A stretch of DNA of 32,746 bases from Bacillus sp. ISL-41 (GCF_018613235.1 NZ_JAGGQP010000004.1:1-32746), one strand, 5' to 3'; positions 7,934-16,818 are shown, counted from the first letter of the stretch. Translations and numbers: made by a program. The notes: generated by a model not told the origin, from the sequence alone.

Positions 7934-8015
7934 TTCAGACGCTGATGGACTCTATTTTCCAATCAGAAATCTCGTCTGAATTTACAACCGTGATTTCACT
8001 GTCTTAAGGTATAAT
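7934..8015 (+). promoter_or_regulatory. Promoter region of czrA with an inverted repeat
   Basis: TATAAT at 8010-8015 is a consensus -10 box, 21 nt ahead of the TTG start; the -35 is poor at normal spacing (TTTACA lies 23 bp upstream). TTCAGACG (7934-7941) and CGTCTGAA (7973-7980) form an exact 8-bp inverted repeat farther upstream. It does not resemble the zinc operator found before the CDF gene. Confidence 0.4.
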
Positions 8016-8036
8016 AGAAGCAGGAGGCTGATTAAC

Positions 8037-8357
8037 TTGGAAGAAAAGAAAAAGAACACGCCTGAAATGGATTTGGATGAGGAAACATTATTCATGGTTT
8101 CCCAGACCTTCAAAGCCCTTTCAGATCCGACGCGGCTCAGAATCCTCCATCTGCTGCTACAGGGGGAACATTCGGTTAATGAAATAGCAGAAAAGCTCAA
8201 CTTGCTGCAATCGACCGTTTCACATCAGCTGCGCTTTTTAAAGAATCTCAGGCTCGTCAAATTCAGGAGAGAAGGCACTTCGCTCTATTATACTCATGAC
8301 GACGAACATGTCATTGACCTGTTAAAGCAAAGCATAGAACATGCCAGCCATCATTGA
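8037..8357 (+). CDS. czrA: Zn/Co-sensing ArsR-family repressor, CzrA type
   Basis: 106 residues, ArsR/SmtB winged helix: [17 protein letters not shown], then the recognition helix around [18 protein letters not shown] and wing RREGTSLYY. The C-terminal alpha-5 metal site of CzrA is complete, with Asp89, His91, His102 and His105 in the diagnostic D-x-H then +11 and +14 spacing. The cysteine sites used by CadC or ArsR are absent. The protein should release DNA on binding zinc or cobalt. Translation starts at TTG 8037, with AGGAGG nine nt upstream. It is convergent with a CDF zinc exporter whose promoter carries a matching dyad, so that exporter is the probable target. Confidence 0.93.
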   Translation: MEEKKKNTPEMDLDEETLFMVSQTFKALSDPTRLRILHLLLQGEHSVNEIAEKLNLLQSTVSHQLRFLKNLRLVKFRREGTSLYYTHDDEHVIDLLKQSIEHASHH

Positions 8358-8391
8358 GGGGAATGCCCATCAATATTGGCTGGCACGTTTT
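8343..8391 (+). terminator. Terminator of czrA
   Basis: GCCAGCCA (8343-8350, inside the gene) pairs with TGGCTGGC (8377-8384); inner ATTGA/TCAAT adds to the stem. ACG and five T follow. Confidence 0.75.
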
Positions 8392-8425
8392 TATGCATAT
8401 GGCCCCTTGTAATTGATCCTATAAA

Positions 8426-9343
8426 TTAATTGCAAGGCCCATGGGCGCATGGGCATCCATGTTCCTCCCCTTCTACCTGAAGTGTACTATGATCAATCCC
8501 AAAGCGGTCATGCAACAGCTTCTGGGCTTTGTGAAGAACTCTGTCATGCGCTCCTTCCCCTTTGACGGCAATATGCCCGCTAAGCATCAGCACGCCTGAA
8601 GTAATCGACCAGATGTGGACATCGTGCATATCCTTCACTTCGGGAATCTTCATTATTTCATCTTTCACTTCATTCACGTCAATCTGCTCAGGTGTGCCTT
8701 CCATCAATACATGAAAGCTCTCCTTCGTCACTCTCCAGCCGCTTATGATGATAAGAATGGCAACTGCCACGCTCGCGATGGGATCTGCAAGTCCCCAGCC
8801 AAAGAAGTTTATCAGCAATGCTGCTGTGATTGCTCCAACTGAACCAAGCATATCTCCCAACACGTGAAGGAAAGCGCTTCTTACATTCAAGTTTTCATCC
8901 TTATCTCCACTCATCAGAATCCACGCTGCAATGATATTGACAATCAGCCCAATAACGGAAATCGTCAGCATTCCCATGCTTTGAACTTGCGGAGGATCTG
9001 TAAAACGATGGTATGCTTCAACAAATATATAAATTGAAATAATAATTAAGGTAAGACCGTTTAAAGCTGCTGCGATGATTTCGAATCTTTTATAGCCATA
9101 CGTCTTTGATTGTGTGGCCTTTCTTTCGCCAAGCTTCATCGCGAACAAGCTCAAGCCAAGTGCAGCTGCATCGCTCAGCATATGGCCTGCGTCCGAAAGC
9201 AAAGCAAGGCTGTTTGTGATCACCCCGCCAATCACCTCAACAACCATGAAAGTCGCGATTAGAAGAAAAGCCCAGAATAAAGCCTTTTTATTGTTTGTAT
9301 GGGCATGGCCATGGCTGTGGCCATGCGAATGATTATGTCCCAT
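8426..9343 (-). CDS. czcD: CDF zinc/cation exporter, CzcD type
   Basis: 305 residues. A His-rich N-terminus (HNHSHGHSHGHAH) precedes six transmembrane helices with the CDF metal sites: Asp51, His54 and Asp58 in helix 2 (SDAGHMLSD), and His160 and Asp164 in helix 5 (HVLGD). A cytoplasmic domain of about 90 residues follows, ending in a Cys/His-rich tail (GCPCAHGPCN). It exports Zn(II) or similar divalent metals in exchange for protons. AGGGAGGG lies five nt before the ATG at 9343, so the earlier in-frame ATG at 9400, which would overlap the operator, is rejected. The promoter at 9389-9417 and operator at 9362-9385 suggest repression by the convergent CzrA. Confidence 0.93.
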   Translation of the reverse strand: MGHNHSHGHSHGHAHTNNKKALFWAFLLIATFMVVEVIGGVITNSLALLSDAGHMLSDAAALGLSLFAMKLGERKATQSKTYGYKRFEIIAAALNGLTLIIISIYIFVEAYHRFTDPPQVQSMGMLTISVIGLIVNIIAAWILMSGDKDENLNVRSAFLHVLGDMLGSVGAITAALLINFFGWGLADPIASVAVAILIIISGWRVTKESFHVLMEGTPEQIDVNEVKDEIMKIPEVKDMHDVHIWSITSGVLMLSGHIAVKGEGAHDRVLHKAQKLLHDRFGIDHSTLQVEGEEHGCPCAHGPCN

Positions 9344-9361
9344 ATGATCCCTCCCTGACTT

Positions 9362-9385
9362 ATATATGAATATATGCTCATATAT
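9362..9385. promoter_or_regulatory. Candidate CzrA operator
   Basis: ATATATGA (9362-9369) and TCATATAT (9378-9385) are exact complements around 8 nt. Minus-strand core is TGAGCATATATTCA, the AT-rich TGA/TCA dyad typical of ArsR/SmtB zinc sensors. It covers the predicted transcription start of czcD. Confidence 0.75.
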
Positions 9386-9388
9386 ATA

Positions 9389-9417
9389 ATTATGACTCAT
9401 CTTTGAAATTGGTTCAA
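9389..9417 (-). promoter_or_regulatory. Sigma-A promoter of czcD
   Basis: Minus strand: TTGAAC (9417-9412), 17-bp spacer, CATAAT (9394-9389). The operator begins 4 bp downstream of the -10 box. Confidence 0.7.
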
Positions 9418-9473
9418 GAAAAAGCTCGTCTTTATTTTAATTACCTTATTATTGTAGTTTTTACACAAAAAAA

Positions 9474-9501
9474 TAAAAAACCGCTGGAAATCAGCGGTTT
9501 T
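9474..9501 (-). terminator. Terminator of spoVR
   Basis: Minus strand: ACCGCTG and CAGCGGT pair around five nt, followed by a T-rich run. It lies a few bases beyond the stop at 9507. Confidence 0.85.
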
Positions 9502-9506
9502 CTTGA

Positions 9507-10916
9507 TTATAAATATTTGCGATGGATCCCTTTTCCATCATAGGTGTATAGCATAGTCCTGCTTTCGACCATTGTTTCGATATGGCATTTCCTGCCCCAT
9601 AGCTGATGGACATATGGGAGTACTTTTTCCAAATATTTAATGTCGAGTTCAATTCCCTCAAAGCTGTGCGTGATATACAGCTCCCCATTCTTCAGATAAT
9701 CGCCGTCTGTTACAGTCAAATACGGAAATCCTCCATTGACTCTCATGCTGACAAGCTGGTCACGAACCTGTTCCCACGCTTTATCGACGACTTTATATTC
9801 ACGTCCTTGCTTTTGGAAAAGGTACATATCTTCACGCATGACCAGATCCTTCGTTAAATAATTACGTAAAAATGAAATATCCGATTCGATTTCGCGCACT
9901 TCAAACATTTTTTCCCGGCCTGAACCCGGCTTTACTCCTCGCCGTTTCATTTCCTCAGTAGGATTATCATAGCGCTCCTCGATATCTTCAAAAATTTTGA
10001 TTCCTAAATAATATGGGTTGATGCCCGTCTTTGATGGCTGCACGACTCCGGCATTCAATTTTGCGAACTCGATTGCTTCGCCGCTCGTCAGGTCCATTTC
10101 CCTGAGAATCCGTTGATGCCAGTAAGAAGCCCAGCCTTCATTCATGATTTTCGTTTCAAGCTGCGGCCAAAAATAGAGCATTTCCTCACGCATCATTGTC
10201 AGGATATCCCGCTGCCAATCCTCCAGCTCGCGGCTATAACTTTCAATGAACAATAGCAGATCCTTCTCTGGGCGCGGCGGAAATTTCTTCTTCTTTATCT
10301 TATCTGTTGAATCTGTCTTTATGGATTCAAGATCCCAAAGATCATCATACGGAGTCGCTATTGTCGTTGGTTCGTCCTCAAAATCATCTTCGGCCGACCA
10401 TGCTAGCTTCGGCCTCATCAACGATGGATCAATGTGCTCTTCGATGGCTAGCACCGCATCAAGGAAAGACTCCACCGCTTGTTTCCCATGCTGTATTTCA
10501 TATTTACGGATTCTCTCCGCTGTTGCTGCCATGCTTTCAACCATATCCCGCTTTGTATTCTGAAAACGGACATTGTTCTTGAAGAAATCACAGTGGGCAA
10601 GGACGTGGGCAACGATTAACTTGTTCTGAATCAGCGAATTAGAATCTAACAAAAAGGCATAACATGGATTAGAATTGATAACCAGCTCATAAATTTTCGA
10701 GAGGCCTAAATCATAATGAAGCTTCATTTTATGAAACTGCTTCCCAAAGCTCCAATGGGAAAATCTTGTTGGCATTCCATAGGCACCAAATGTATAGATG
10801 ATTTCTGCAGGACATATTTCATACCTCATCGGATAAAAGTCCAACCCAAACCCTTTAGCGATTTCGGTAATTTCAGAAATGGCATATTCCAGCGACTTTT
10901 GATCTTCCGACACCAT
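9507..10916 (-). CDS. spoVR: Stage V sporulation protein R (SpoVR)
   Basis: 469 residues, the usual length for SpoVR. The highly conserved family text is present: [24 protein letters not shown]-like [33 protein letters not shown] and [17 protein letters not shown]. SpoVR is a soluble protein made in the mother cell and needed for normal cortex formation in B. subtilis; its biochemistry is unclear. The frame begins with GTG at 10931, but AGGGGGAG sits right before the ATG at 10916 and conservation begins just after it, so this start (or the adjacent GTG) is preferred. A sigma-E-like promoter lies upstream. The neighbours yhdC and yhdB match the B. subtilis gene order. Confidence 0.95.
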   Translation of the reverse strand: MVSEDQKSLEYAISEITEIAKGFGLDFYPMRYEICPAEIIYTFGAYGMPTRFSHWSFGKQFHKMKLHYDLGLSKIYELVINSNPCYAFLLDSNSLIQNKLIVAHVLAHCDFFKNNVRFQNTKRDMVESMAATAERIRKYEIQHGKQAVESFLDAVLAIEEHIDPSLMRPKLAWSAEDDFEDEPTTIATPYDDLWDLESIKTDSTDKIKKKKFPPRPEKDLLLFIESYSRELEDWQRDILTMMREEMLYFWPQLETKIMNEGWASYWHQRILREMDLTSGEAIEFAKLNAGVVQPSKTGINPYYLGIKIFEDIEERYDNPTEEMKRRGVKPGSGREKMFEVREIESDISFLRNYLTKDLVMREDMYLFQKQGREYKVVDKAWEQVRDQLVSMRVNGGFPYLTVTDGDYLKNGELYITHSFEGIELDIKYLEKVLPYVHQLWGRKCHIETMVESRTMLYTYDGKGIHRKYL

Positions 10917-10941
10917 CTCTCCCCCTTTCACCTCTTACAAC

Positions 10942-10972
10942 AATGTATGAGAAAAAAAGGAGAATGATGAAC
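10942..10972 (-). promoter_or_regulatory. Candidate sigma-E promoter of spoVR
   Basis: Minus strand: CATACATT (10949-10942) matches the sigma-E -10 consensus CATACA-T, with GTTCATC (10972-10966) about 16 bp upstream as a partial -35. spoVR is known to be mother-cell expressed in B. subtilis. Confidence 0.5.
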
Positions 10973-10984
10973 AGGTTAGAAACT

Positions 10985-11308
10985 TTACTGCCGGTGTTGC
11001 TCAGTAATCGTAAGACTCAATAACCTTTCATTTTTTAAATCGTGTGCAACTTGCACTGTCATAATAACAGGTTTTCCATCGACACTGACCTTGTATTGAA
11101 ATGAGTCGAGTACCTGGCGATCATCCATTTGCTTTCTGCCCTTATATTTATAATCCTGGACAGCTTCTCCTGGATATTCCTCCTTGATTACAGCAGTAGC
11201 GATCCGGCCATATTTTTCATAATCCGGCCTTTGTGCTTGAATATCAACTCTTTGGATTCCCAGTAACAAAATCAACAATACAGCCATGGTGAAAAAATAC
11301 TTTTTCAT
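10985..11308 (-). CDS. yhdC: Small exported protein, DUF3889 (YhdC-like)
   Basis: 107 residues with a clear signal peptide (MKKYFFTMAVLLILLLG) and probable cleavage near residue 24, then a compact soluble domain: RPDYEKYGRIATAVIKEEYPG, DYKYKGRKQ and a beta-rich tail. This is the DUF3889 pattern of B. subtilis YhdC/YqzG, function unknown, probably outside the membrane. The ATG at 11308 has AAGGAGTG four nt upstream; the longer frame from 11347 lacks a site. It sits between spoVR and yhdB, as in B. subtilis. Confidence 0.8.
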   Translation of the reverse strand: MKKYFFTMAVLLILLLGIQRVDIQAQRPDYEKYGRIATAVIKEEYPGEAVQDYKYKGRKQMDDRQVLDSFQYKVSVDGKPVIMTVQVAHDLKNERLLSLTITEQHRQ

Positions 11309-11498
11309 CGTACACTCCTTTTTGTATACCAGCTTAGTGATTCCCACTTCGAAATATAGTCAATCCCGATCATTTTTACGCACTAATATACAGGTAAAAC
11401 TTGAAAACCCCAGTAAACAGGGTCGTCCAACATTTTCTGAGGAAGTTCCGGCGTCAATTCCATATAATATTATCAACTCCTCATAAGGAGGATTGGAT

Positions 11499-11753
11499 AT
11501 GAATAAAACGGATTACGATCGGGCTTTGTATTACACGCACCGATCCCAATGGGATAACTTGCTTATCCTTATGGTCAGGACAGAGGACCAGTTCCTGGCC
11601 AAAAAGATCGAACATTTTCTCCACGCTTACAACTTTGAAAAAGATTATGCTGTCATTGAAAAGCGCCTGTACTCCCTGCTCAGATATATCGACCACGCAA
11701 ATGAAGCCGCCGGCGATGACTACCTGGAAACCGCTGTAACCGGCTCGATTTAA
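11499..11753 (+). CDS. yhdB: YhdB-like small conserved protein
   Basis: 84 residues, soluble and mainly helical, with the conserved opening DYDRALYYTHRSQWDNLLIL, MVRTEDQFLAKKIEHFLHAY and YSLLRYIDHANE. I recognise it as YhdB of B. subtilis, of unknown function. AAGGAGG lies seven nt before the ATG at 11499, which is preferred to the in-frame TTG at 11493. It is monocistronic, with a strong downstream terminator. Its position next to yhdC and spoVR supports the identification. Confidence 0.85.
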   Translation: MNKTDYDRALYYTHRSQWDNLLILMVRTEDQFLAKKIEHFLHAYNFEKDYAVIEKRLYSLLRYIDHANEAAGDDYLETAVTGSI

Positions 11754-11777
11754 CAAGAGAATTCCACCAAAAAAAAT

Positions 11778-11820
11778 AACACGGCCACCTATATTAAGGT
11801 GCCGTGTTTATTATTTTTTA
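11778..11820. terminator. Bidirectional terminator between yhdB and the SDR gene
   Basis: AACACGG-C-CACCT pairs with AGGTGCCGTGTT (one bulged C) around ATATTA. A T-rich run follows on the plus strand and an A-rich run precedes it, so it can also serve the convergent gene ending at 11878. Confidence 0.8.
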
Positions 11821-11877
11821 TGCTGATTTTTACTGGTAATTATTTGGTCTGAACTCACTTGCTAAATCGCCACTTGA

Positions 11878-12600
11878 TCAGGCAATCGGGTAATTCTGCA
11901 CAAGCGGATGGATGACGATTTCATCAATCAGCATATGTTTAGGGGCTGACGCCATGTAGACAACTGCGTTCGCGATGTCCTCCACCTTCAGCCAGTCATG
12001 TTTTTCCGGAAGCCCCTGTTTTGAGTCAGCGAAATAAGTATCAACCATTCCCGGATTGATGGTGCCGACGCGAATTCCAAACTCCCTCACTTCCTGGGCA
12101 AGTGCCCCGCTGAAGCCCTGGACAGCATACTTTGAAGCTGTATAAGCACTGCCATTAGGAATCGTGTATCTTCCTACATCAGATGAGATTGTAATGATGG
12201 TGCCTGATTTACGTTCCTTCATATGTGGAAGTACGGCTTTGGCGCCAAGGAATACACCTTGTACATTTACTTCAAATAGCTTTTTCCATTCCTCAACCGT
12301 GACTTCCTCTGCCAGTTTAAAAAAGCCGATTCCGGCATTATTGACAAGTACGTCAACCTGGCCAAATGCTTCCACTGTTTTTTCAACAAGGTTCTTCACC
12401 TGCTGCTCATCGCTGACATCGGTCTGGACCGCAATGACATCTGAAAAACCTTTCTGCTTCATTTCATCCGCTGTCTGATTGATTTCTTCTGAGCTGCCTG
12501 CAATCGCGAGCTTCATTCCCTGCTCAGCCAATTTCACGGCGATTTCCTTGCCAATTCCTCTCGAAGCACCTGTGACGATAGCTACTTGTTCTTTTAACAT
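11878..12600 (-). CDS. Short-chain dehydrogenase/reductase
   Basis: 240 residues, classical SDR fold: the NAD(P) motif TGASRGIG at 10-17, NNAG around residue 86, and the catalytic Ser (ISSDVG), Tyr and Lys (YTASK). An oxidoreductase of the 3-ketoacyl-reductase-like group; the substrate cannot be deduced. AAAGGAAG precedes the ATG at 12600. The gene follows pgcA by 40 nt on the same strand with no terminator between them, so the two are probably cotranscribed. Confidence 0.9.
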   Translation of the reverse strand: MLKEQVAIVTGASRGIGKEIAVKLAEQGMKLAIAGSSEEINQTADEMKQKGFSDVIAVQTDVSDEQQVKNLVEKTVEAFGQVDVLVNNAGIGFFKLAEEVTVEEWKKLFEVNVQGVFLGAKAVLPHMKERKSGTIITISSDVGRYTIPNGSAYTASKYAVQGFSGALAQEVREFGIRVGTINPGMVDTYFADSKQGLPEKHDWLKVEDIANAVVYMASAPKHMLIDEIVIHPLVQNYPIA

Positions 12601-12640
12601 TTGAATACTTCCTTTCTTGCTGAAGTTCTAAGGTTGTGAT

Positions 12641-14386
12641 TTACAAGTTCTTTGCAGCTTCCATTCTCTTTTCAACTGCTACCATGAAATCCTGTTCGAT
12701 CTTTTGGAGCTTCTGCTTGCTTTCAGCCAGGCTCTTGTCGTTCACTCCAAAGTAAAATTTGATCTTTGGTTCCGTTCCAGACGGGCGCAGGCACACCCAT
12801 GTACCATCCTCAAGATAGTACTTGATAACATTAGAAGAAGGAAGCTGGATTTTTTCTTCCTCATTGCTTTCATTCAGCCTTACACCTGTTAAATAATCTT
12901 CCACTGTGGTTACTTTCAATTCACCAAGCTGTTTAAGAGGTTCCTGGCGGAAGACTCCGAGCGTTTTCTGGATTAATTCCGCGCCCTCTTTTCCTTTTAG
13001 CGTCAGGGAACGCAGCCCTTCCTGATAATAACCGTATTGTTCAAAAACACTGAGGAGAGCTTCGTACAGGGACATGCCCTTCTTTTTATAATATGCGCAA
13101 ACCTCGACAGCAAGCATCGCCGCCTGGACTGCGTCTTTATCACGGGCAAAGTCTCCGATTAAGTATCCATAGCTTTCTTCATAGCCAAACAGGAACTTAT
13201 ACTCACCTGATTCTTCATATTGCTTGATCTTTTCAGCAATGAACTTGAAGCCAGTCAGGACATCGATTGTCTCAACCCCGAAAGAAGAAGCGATTTTGCG
13301 TCCAAGTTCGGAAGTGACGATTGTCTTGAACACTGCACCATTGGCTGGGAGTGTTTCCTTTTCCTGTTTTTGAGTAAGGATATAATGCAGCAGCAGGGCT
13401 CCTGTCTGGTTTCCTGTCAGCACAATATATTCCCCATCCGGGTCTTTTACAGCGATACCGAGCCTGTCTGCATCAGGGTCCGTTGCAATGAGTACATCAG
13501 CATCGATTTTCTTCCCTTCACGGATCGCAAGCTCAAATGCGGCAGGCTCCTCAGGGTTCGGGCTCTTAACTGTTGAAAACTCAGGATCCGGAAGCTCCTG
13601 CTCTTTTACGACCGTGACGTTCTGGTATTTCAGGTTCGTCAGGATATTGCGCACAGGCATATTGGCAGTGCCATGCAATGGTGTGAAAACCACTTTCACA
13701 TCGGCTTCATCCGAGAGTGTTGGATTTTCGGAAATCGTCATCAGCTTCTCAAGATACGCGCGGTCCACTTCGGACCCAATCATTTTGATCAAACCTTTTT
13801 CCTTCAGTTCCTGCTCGTCCATCACCTCGATTGAAAGTTCATTTTCAATCTCGTTTACCTTAGTGATCACTTCATCCGCACTATCTGGAGGCAGCTGGCC
13901 GCCATCTGGGCCATATACTTTATAGCCATTATACTCAGGCGGGTTATGGCTGGCAGTAATGACGATTCCTGCGTATGCATGCAAGTGCCGTACTGCAAAT
14001 GAAAGCTCTGGTGTTGGCCTTAATTCTTCAAAAACATATGTCTTAATGCCGCGAGTTGCCAATGTCTTTGCAGCTTCCATTGCGAATTCAGGTGACTTAT
14101 GACGGGAATCGTAGGCAATTGCCACGCCACGCTGCTTCGCTTCATTTCCTTGCTCATCTATGTATGCTGCCAGGCCTGCAGATGCCTTGCGGACAGTATA
14201 TAAGTTCATCCGGTTTGTACCCGCGCCAATTTCACCGCGCATTCCGCCAGTGCCGAATTCCAGATCTTTATAAAATACTTCCTCTAATTGCTTCTCATTA
14301 TCCTTTAATGAATCAAGTTCGGCTTTCAGTTCCGGATCCAATCCAGCAAAACCAAGCCACTTGTCGGCTTTCTTCTTCCAATCCAT
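12641..14386 (-). CDS. pgcA: Alpha-phosphoglucomutase / phospho-sugar mutase
   Basis: 581 residues with the four signature loops of the alpha-D-phosphohexomutase family: the phosphoserine loop TASHNP (Ser146), the metal loop DPDADRLG, the sugar loop GYEESYGYL and the phosphate loop [12 protein letters not shown]. It interconverts glucose 6-phosphate and glucose 1-phosphate through glucose 1,6-bisphosphate, feeding UDP-glucose for glycolipids and wall polymers; this long form matches B. subtilis PgcA (YhxB). AGGAGG sits seven to eight nt upstream of the ATG. The promoter region is separated from yhcX by a terminator and by the 52-bp repeat array. The SDR gene follows. Confidence 0.95.
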   Translation of the reverse strand: MDWKKKADKWLGFAGLDPELKAELDSLKDNEKQLEEVFYKDLEFGTGGMRGEIGAGTNRMNLYTVRKASAGLAAYIDEQGNEAKQRGVAIAYDSRHKSPEFAMEAAKTLATRGIKTYVFEELRPTPELSFAVRHLHAYAGIVITASHNPPEYNGYKVYGPDGGQLPPDSADEVITKVNEIENELSIEVMDEQELKEKGLIKMIGSEVDRAYLEKLMTISENPTLSDEADVKVVFTPLHGTANMPVRNILTNLKYQNVTVVKEQELPDPEFSTVKSPNPEEPAAFELAIREGKKIDADVLIATDPDADRLGIAVKDPDGEYIVLTGNQTGALLLHYILTQKQEKETLPANGAVFKTIVTSELGRKIASSFGVETIDVLTGFKFIAEKIKQYEESGEYKFLFGYEESYGYLIGDFARDKDAVQAAMLAVEVCAYYKKKGMSLYEALLSVFEQYGYYQEGLRSLTLKGKEGAELIQKTLGVFRQEPLKQLGELKVTTVEDYLTGVRLNESNEEEKIQLPSSNVIKYYLEDGTWVCLRPSGTEPKIKFYFGVNDKSLAESKQKLQKIEQDFMVAVEKRMEAAKNL

Positions 14387-14426
14387 TGAATGACCTCCTG
14401 AAAATAAGATTTGAATCTTACAGCTA

Positions 14427-14455
14427 ATTATAAAACAAGATGAAGCTTTATTGAT
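14427..14455 (-). promoter_or_regulatory. Candidate pgcA promoter
   Basis: Minus strand: consensus TATAAT (14432-14427) with a weak ATCAAT (14455-14450) at 17-bp spacing, about 40 nt upstream of the ATG. The repeat array therefore lies upstream of the promoter and not in the leader. Confidence 0.45.
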
Positions 14456-14517
14456 AATTTTTGTTTATTTATTTGATGGAACATGGATACAGGACAAGAA
14501 CTCATTTTTAGAGCATT

Positions 14518-14985
14518 ATTGGTGACCACTTTTTCTAGTTTTTCGGATTTTAGGGCACCAATGGGCTCTATTGGTGACCTCTTTTTCTAGTTTTTGGATT
14601 TTTAGGGCACCAATGGGCTCTATTGGTGACCTCTTTTTCTATTTTTTGGGTTTTTAGGGCACCAATGGGCTCTATTGGTGACCTCTTTTTCTATTTTTTG
14701 GGTTTTTAGGGCACCAATGGGCTCTGTTGGTGACCTCTTTTTCTATTTTTTGGGTTTTTAGGGCACCAATGGGCTCTATTGGTGACCCCTTTTACCATAT
14801 TTTGTAATCAAATGACTTTAATACGCTTTATTGGTGACCACTTTTACCGGTTTTTGGAATTCTAAGACACCAATACGCTCTATTGGCGCCCGCTTTTTCC
14901 AATTTTTAGAATCCCACGGTATCAATACGCTTTATTGGTGACCACTTTTACCGGTTTTTGGAATTATAGGGCATCAATATCCAAA
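14518..14985. repeat. Tandem array: nine units of exactly 52 bp
   Basis: Units begin ATTGGTGACC (or a one- or two-base variant) at 14518, 14570, 14622, 14674, 14726, 14778, 14830, 14882 and 14934, every interval being 52 bp. Units 1-6 are nearly identical; units 7-9 diverge toward the yhcX side. Most junctions carry an inverted repeat, CACCAAT and ATTGGTG around a 7-nt loop (first copy 14556-14576), separated by T-rich DNA. No ORF spans it. It fills most of the 678-bp gap between yhcX and pgcA. Confidence 0.97.
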
Positions 14986-15015
14986 TCCCAAATTGAAATG
15001 ACAGTTCACCGCAAA

Positions 15016-15052
15016 GAAAAAACACCTGGGAATCAGCGCTTTCTCCCAGGTG
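15016..15052 (-). terminator. Terminator of yhcX
   Basis: Minus strand: CACCTGGGA and TCCCAGGTG pair perfectly around 12 nt and are followed by TTTTTTC. It lies 13 nt beyond the yhcX stop codon. Confidence 0.92.
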
Positions 15053-15064
15053 CTTCACCTGTTC

Positions 15065-16603
15065 CTACTTCTTATACTGAATGCGGTAAATGTCATGTCT
15101 GCGGTCCTTCAGCTGGCGGACTGTACCGTCCTGGCGCTGGCGGCGGAGGATTTCCAGGTCGACATCGCCGATCATGACCATTTCGATGTTCGGGTTCGTT
15201 TCGCCGACGATCCCATCCCTGGCGAATTCAAAATCAGATGGAGCAAATATCCCTGACTGGGCATATTGGATATCCATGTTTTCTGTTTGCGGCAGGTTGC
15301 CAACCGTACCCGAAATGACCGTGTACACTTGGTTCTCGACCGCTCTCGCCTGGGCACAGTAGCGAACCCGCAGGTAACCCTGGCGATCTTCGGTACAAAA
15401 TGGGGTGAAAATGATTTTGGCTCCCATATCAGTGGCGATCCTCGCAAGCTCAGGGAATTCGATATCATAACAAATTTGAATCGCGATTTTGCCGCAGTCT
15501 GTATCGAACACCTTTAATTCATCGCCGCGGCTGATGCCCCACCATCTGCGCTCATTTGGCGTGATATGCAGCTTGTATTGCTTATCAATTGTCCCATCCC
15601 GACGGAACAGATAGGAAATATTATAGATCTCATCATTATCCTCTTTTACCAAATGCGAGCCGCCGATGATGTTGACATTGTAGCGGACAGCCAGGTCGGT
15701 GAACAGCTCGATGTACTGCTCTGTATATTCCGTAACCCTGCGCACCGCGAGCGAGGGTGATTTCTCATCCATGAATGACATAAGCTGTGTCGTGAAAATT
15801 TCCGGGAACACGGCAAAATCCGAACCGGCATCAGATGCAACATCCGTAAAGTATTCAACCTGGTGAGCCAAATCTTCAAATGACTTGATTTGTCTCATCA
15901 TATACTGGACAACGCATATCCGGACAGGATTGCTGGTTTTATAGAATCTTTTCGATTTTGGCTGATAATCGACATTATTCCATTCCATCAATGTGGCGTA
16001 CTTATTCGACTGGAGATCATCCGGCAAATAGTTCGGGTTGATCCTCATCAGAATGAAGTCGTTCCTCAGCTGGAATGAGAGAACCGGATCATAGATTTTA
16101 TGCGAAGCGACCTGCCGGACATATTCTCTCGGTGACATTTCTTCTGCGTGCAGGTGGTAATTGGGGATCCTCCCGCCAATAATGATACTTTTCAAGTTCA
16201 TCTGCCTTGCGAGGTCCTTCCTTGCTTCATACAAACGGTAGCCTACTTTCATCCTCCTGAATTCAGGATGGGTCATGACTTCTATTCCATATAAGTTATA
16301 TCCATCAGGGTTGTGGTTAGTAATATAGCCTTCATCTGTGACATCATCCCAGCTGTGGCGATCATCGTATTCATCAAAGTTTATGATCAGACTCGAACAG
16401 GAGCCAACTACTTTCCCATCATATTCAGCAACAAATTGGCCTTCAGGGAAAATTTCAAGATGGCTCTGAAGCTGGTCCCGCTTCCACGGGTCCATTCCAG
16501 GAAAGCAGCTGTTCTGCATCTTGATAATCTCATCAATATCCTCTTGCTTCGTGTTGCGGATGATCATTCTTTTTTCAAATTTGGACAAATCCAATTCACT
16601 CAT
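15065..16603 (-). CDS. yhcX: Fused GNAT acetyltransferase-nitrilase protein YhcX
   Basis: About 512 residues. The N-terminal 200 residues form a GNAT acetyltransferase (RNTKQEDIDEIIKMQNSCFPG, then GIEVMTHPEFRRMKVGYRLYEARK). A carbon-nitrogen hydrolase domain occupies about 225-480, with the Glu-Lys-Cys triad at Glu268 (FPEIFTT), Lys344 (YKLHITPNE) and Cys378 (QICYDIEFPE). The sequence follows B. subtilis YhcX closely in memory. The substrate is unknown; amide hydrolysis coupled to acyl transfer is plausible. The frame opens at 16627, but that start lacks a ribosome binding site and YhcX homologues begin close to MSELDLSKFEKR, so the ATG at 16603 is preferred. Confidence 0.93.
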   Translation of the reverse strand: MSELDLSKFEKRMIIRNTKQEDIDEIIKMQNSCFPGMDPWKRDQLQSHLEIFPEGQFVAEYDGKVVGSCSSLIINFDEYDDRHSWDDVTDEGYITNHNPDGYNLYGIEVMTHPEFRRMKVGYRLYEARKDLARQMNLKSIIIGGRIPNYHLHAEEMSPREYVRQVASHKIYDPVLSFQLRNDFILMRINPNYLPDDLQSNKYATLMEWNNVDYQPKSKRFYKTSNPVRICVVQYMMRQIKSFEDLAHQVEYFTDVASDAGSDFAVFPEIFTTQLMSFMDEKSPSLAVRRVTEYTEQYIELFTDLAVRYNVNIIGGSHLVKEDNDEIYNISYLFRRDGTIDKQYKLHITPNERRWWGISRGDELKVFDTDCGKIAIQICYDIEFPELARIATDMGAKIIFTPFCTEDRQGYLRVRYCAQARAVENQVYTVISGTVGNLPQTENMDIQYAQSGIFAPSDFEFARDGIVGETNPNIEMVMIGDVDLEILRRQRQDGTVRQLKDRRHDIYRIQYKK

Positions 16604-16784
16604 ATAATCCTGCATCCTTTCTGTCATAAAAAAAATCGTTATATTAGCATTTACTTACTATGTATGTAAAAAACAAACAAGAATCAAAATCATCATCATA
16701 TTCCTATACCCTAAATTCATCGGTTATAACTCTTTAATTAGCTTCTCCCTTTGTATTGGGAAAAATTATTTCACATAATGTTAA

Positions 16785-16818
16785 TTGAAATATTTTATTA
16801 CATTCCTTAAGATGTAAT
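16785..16818 (+). promoter_or_regulatory. bdbC promoter with overlapping perfect dyad
   Basis: TTGAAA (16785-16790), 17-bp spacer and TAAGAT (16808-16813) form a plausible sigma-A promoter. ATTACAT (16797-16803) and ATGTAAT (16812-16818) are exact complements around 8 nt and cover the spacer and -10 box, a typical repressor position. Confidence 0.5.

Noticed and set aside
7934-7980. TTCAGACG/CGTCTGAA repeat as a CzrA operator
   Set aside because: 31-nt separation and no TGA/TCA AT-rich core; it is kept only as an unexplained inverted repeat.
14518-14985. CRISPR array
   Set aside because: Whole 52-bp units repeat, including the parts that would be spacers; there are no unique spacers and no cas genes.
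14935-15177. Plus-strand ORF of 80 codons
   Set aside because: Runs from repeat DNA through the yhcX terminator into the antisense of yhcX; no ribosome site.
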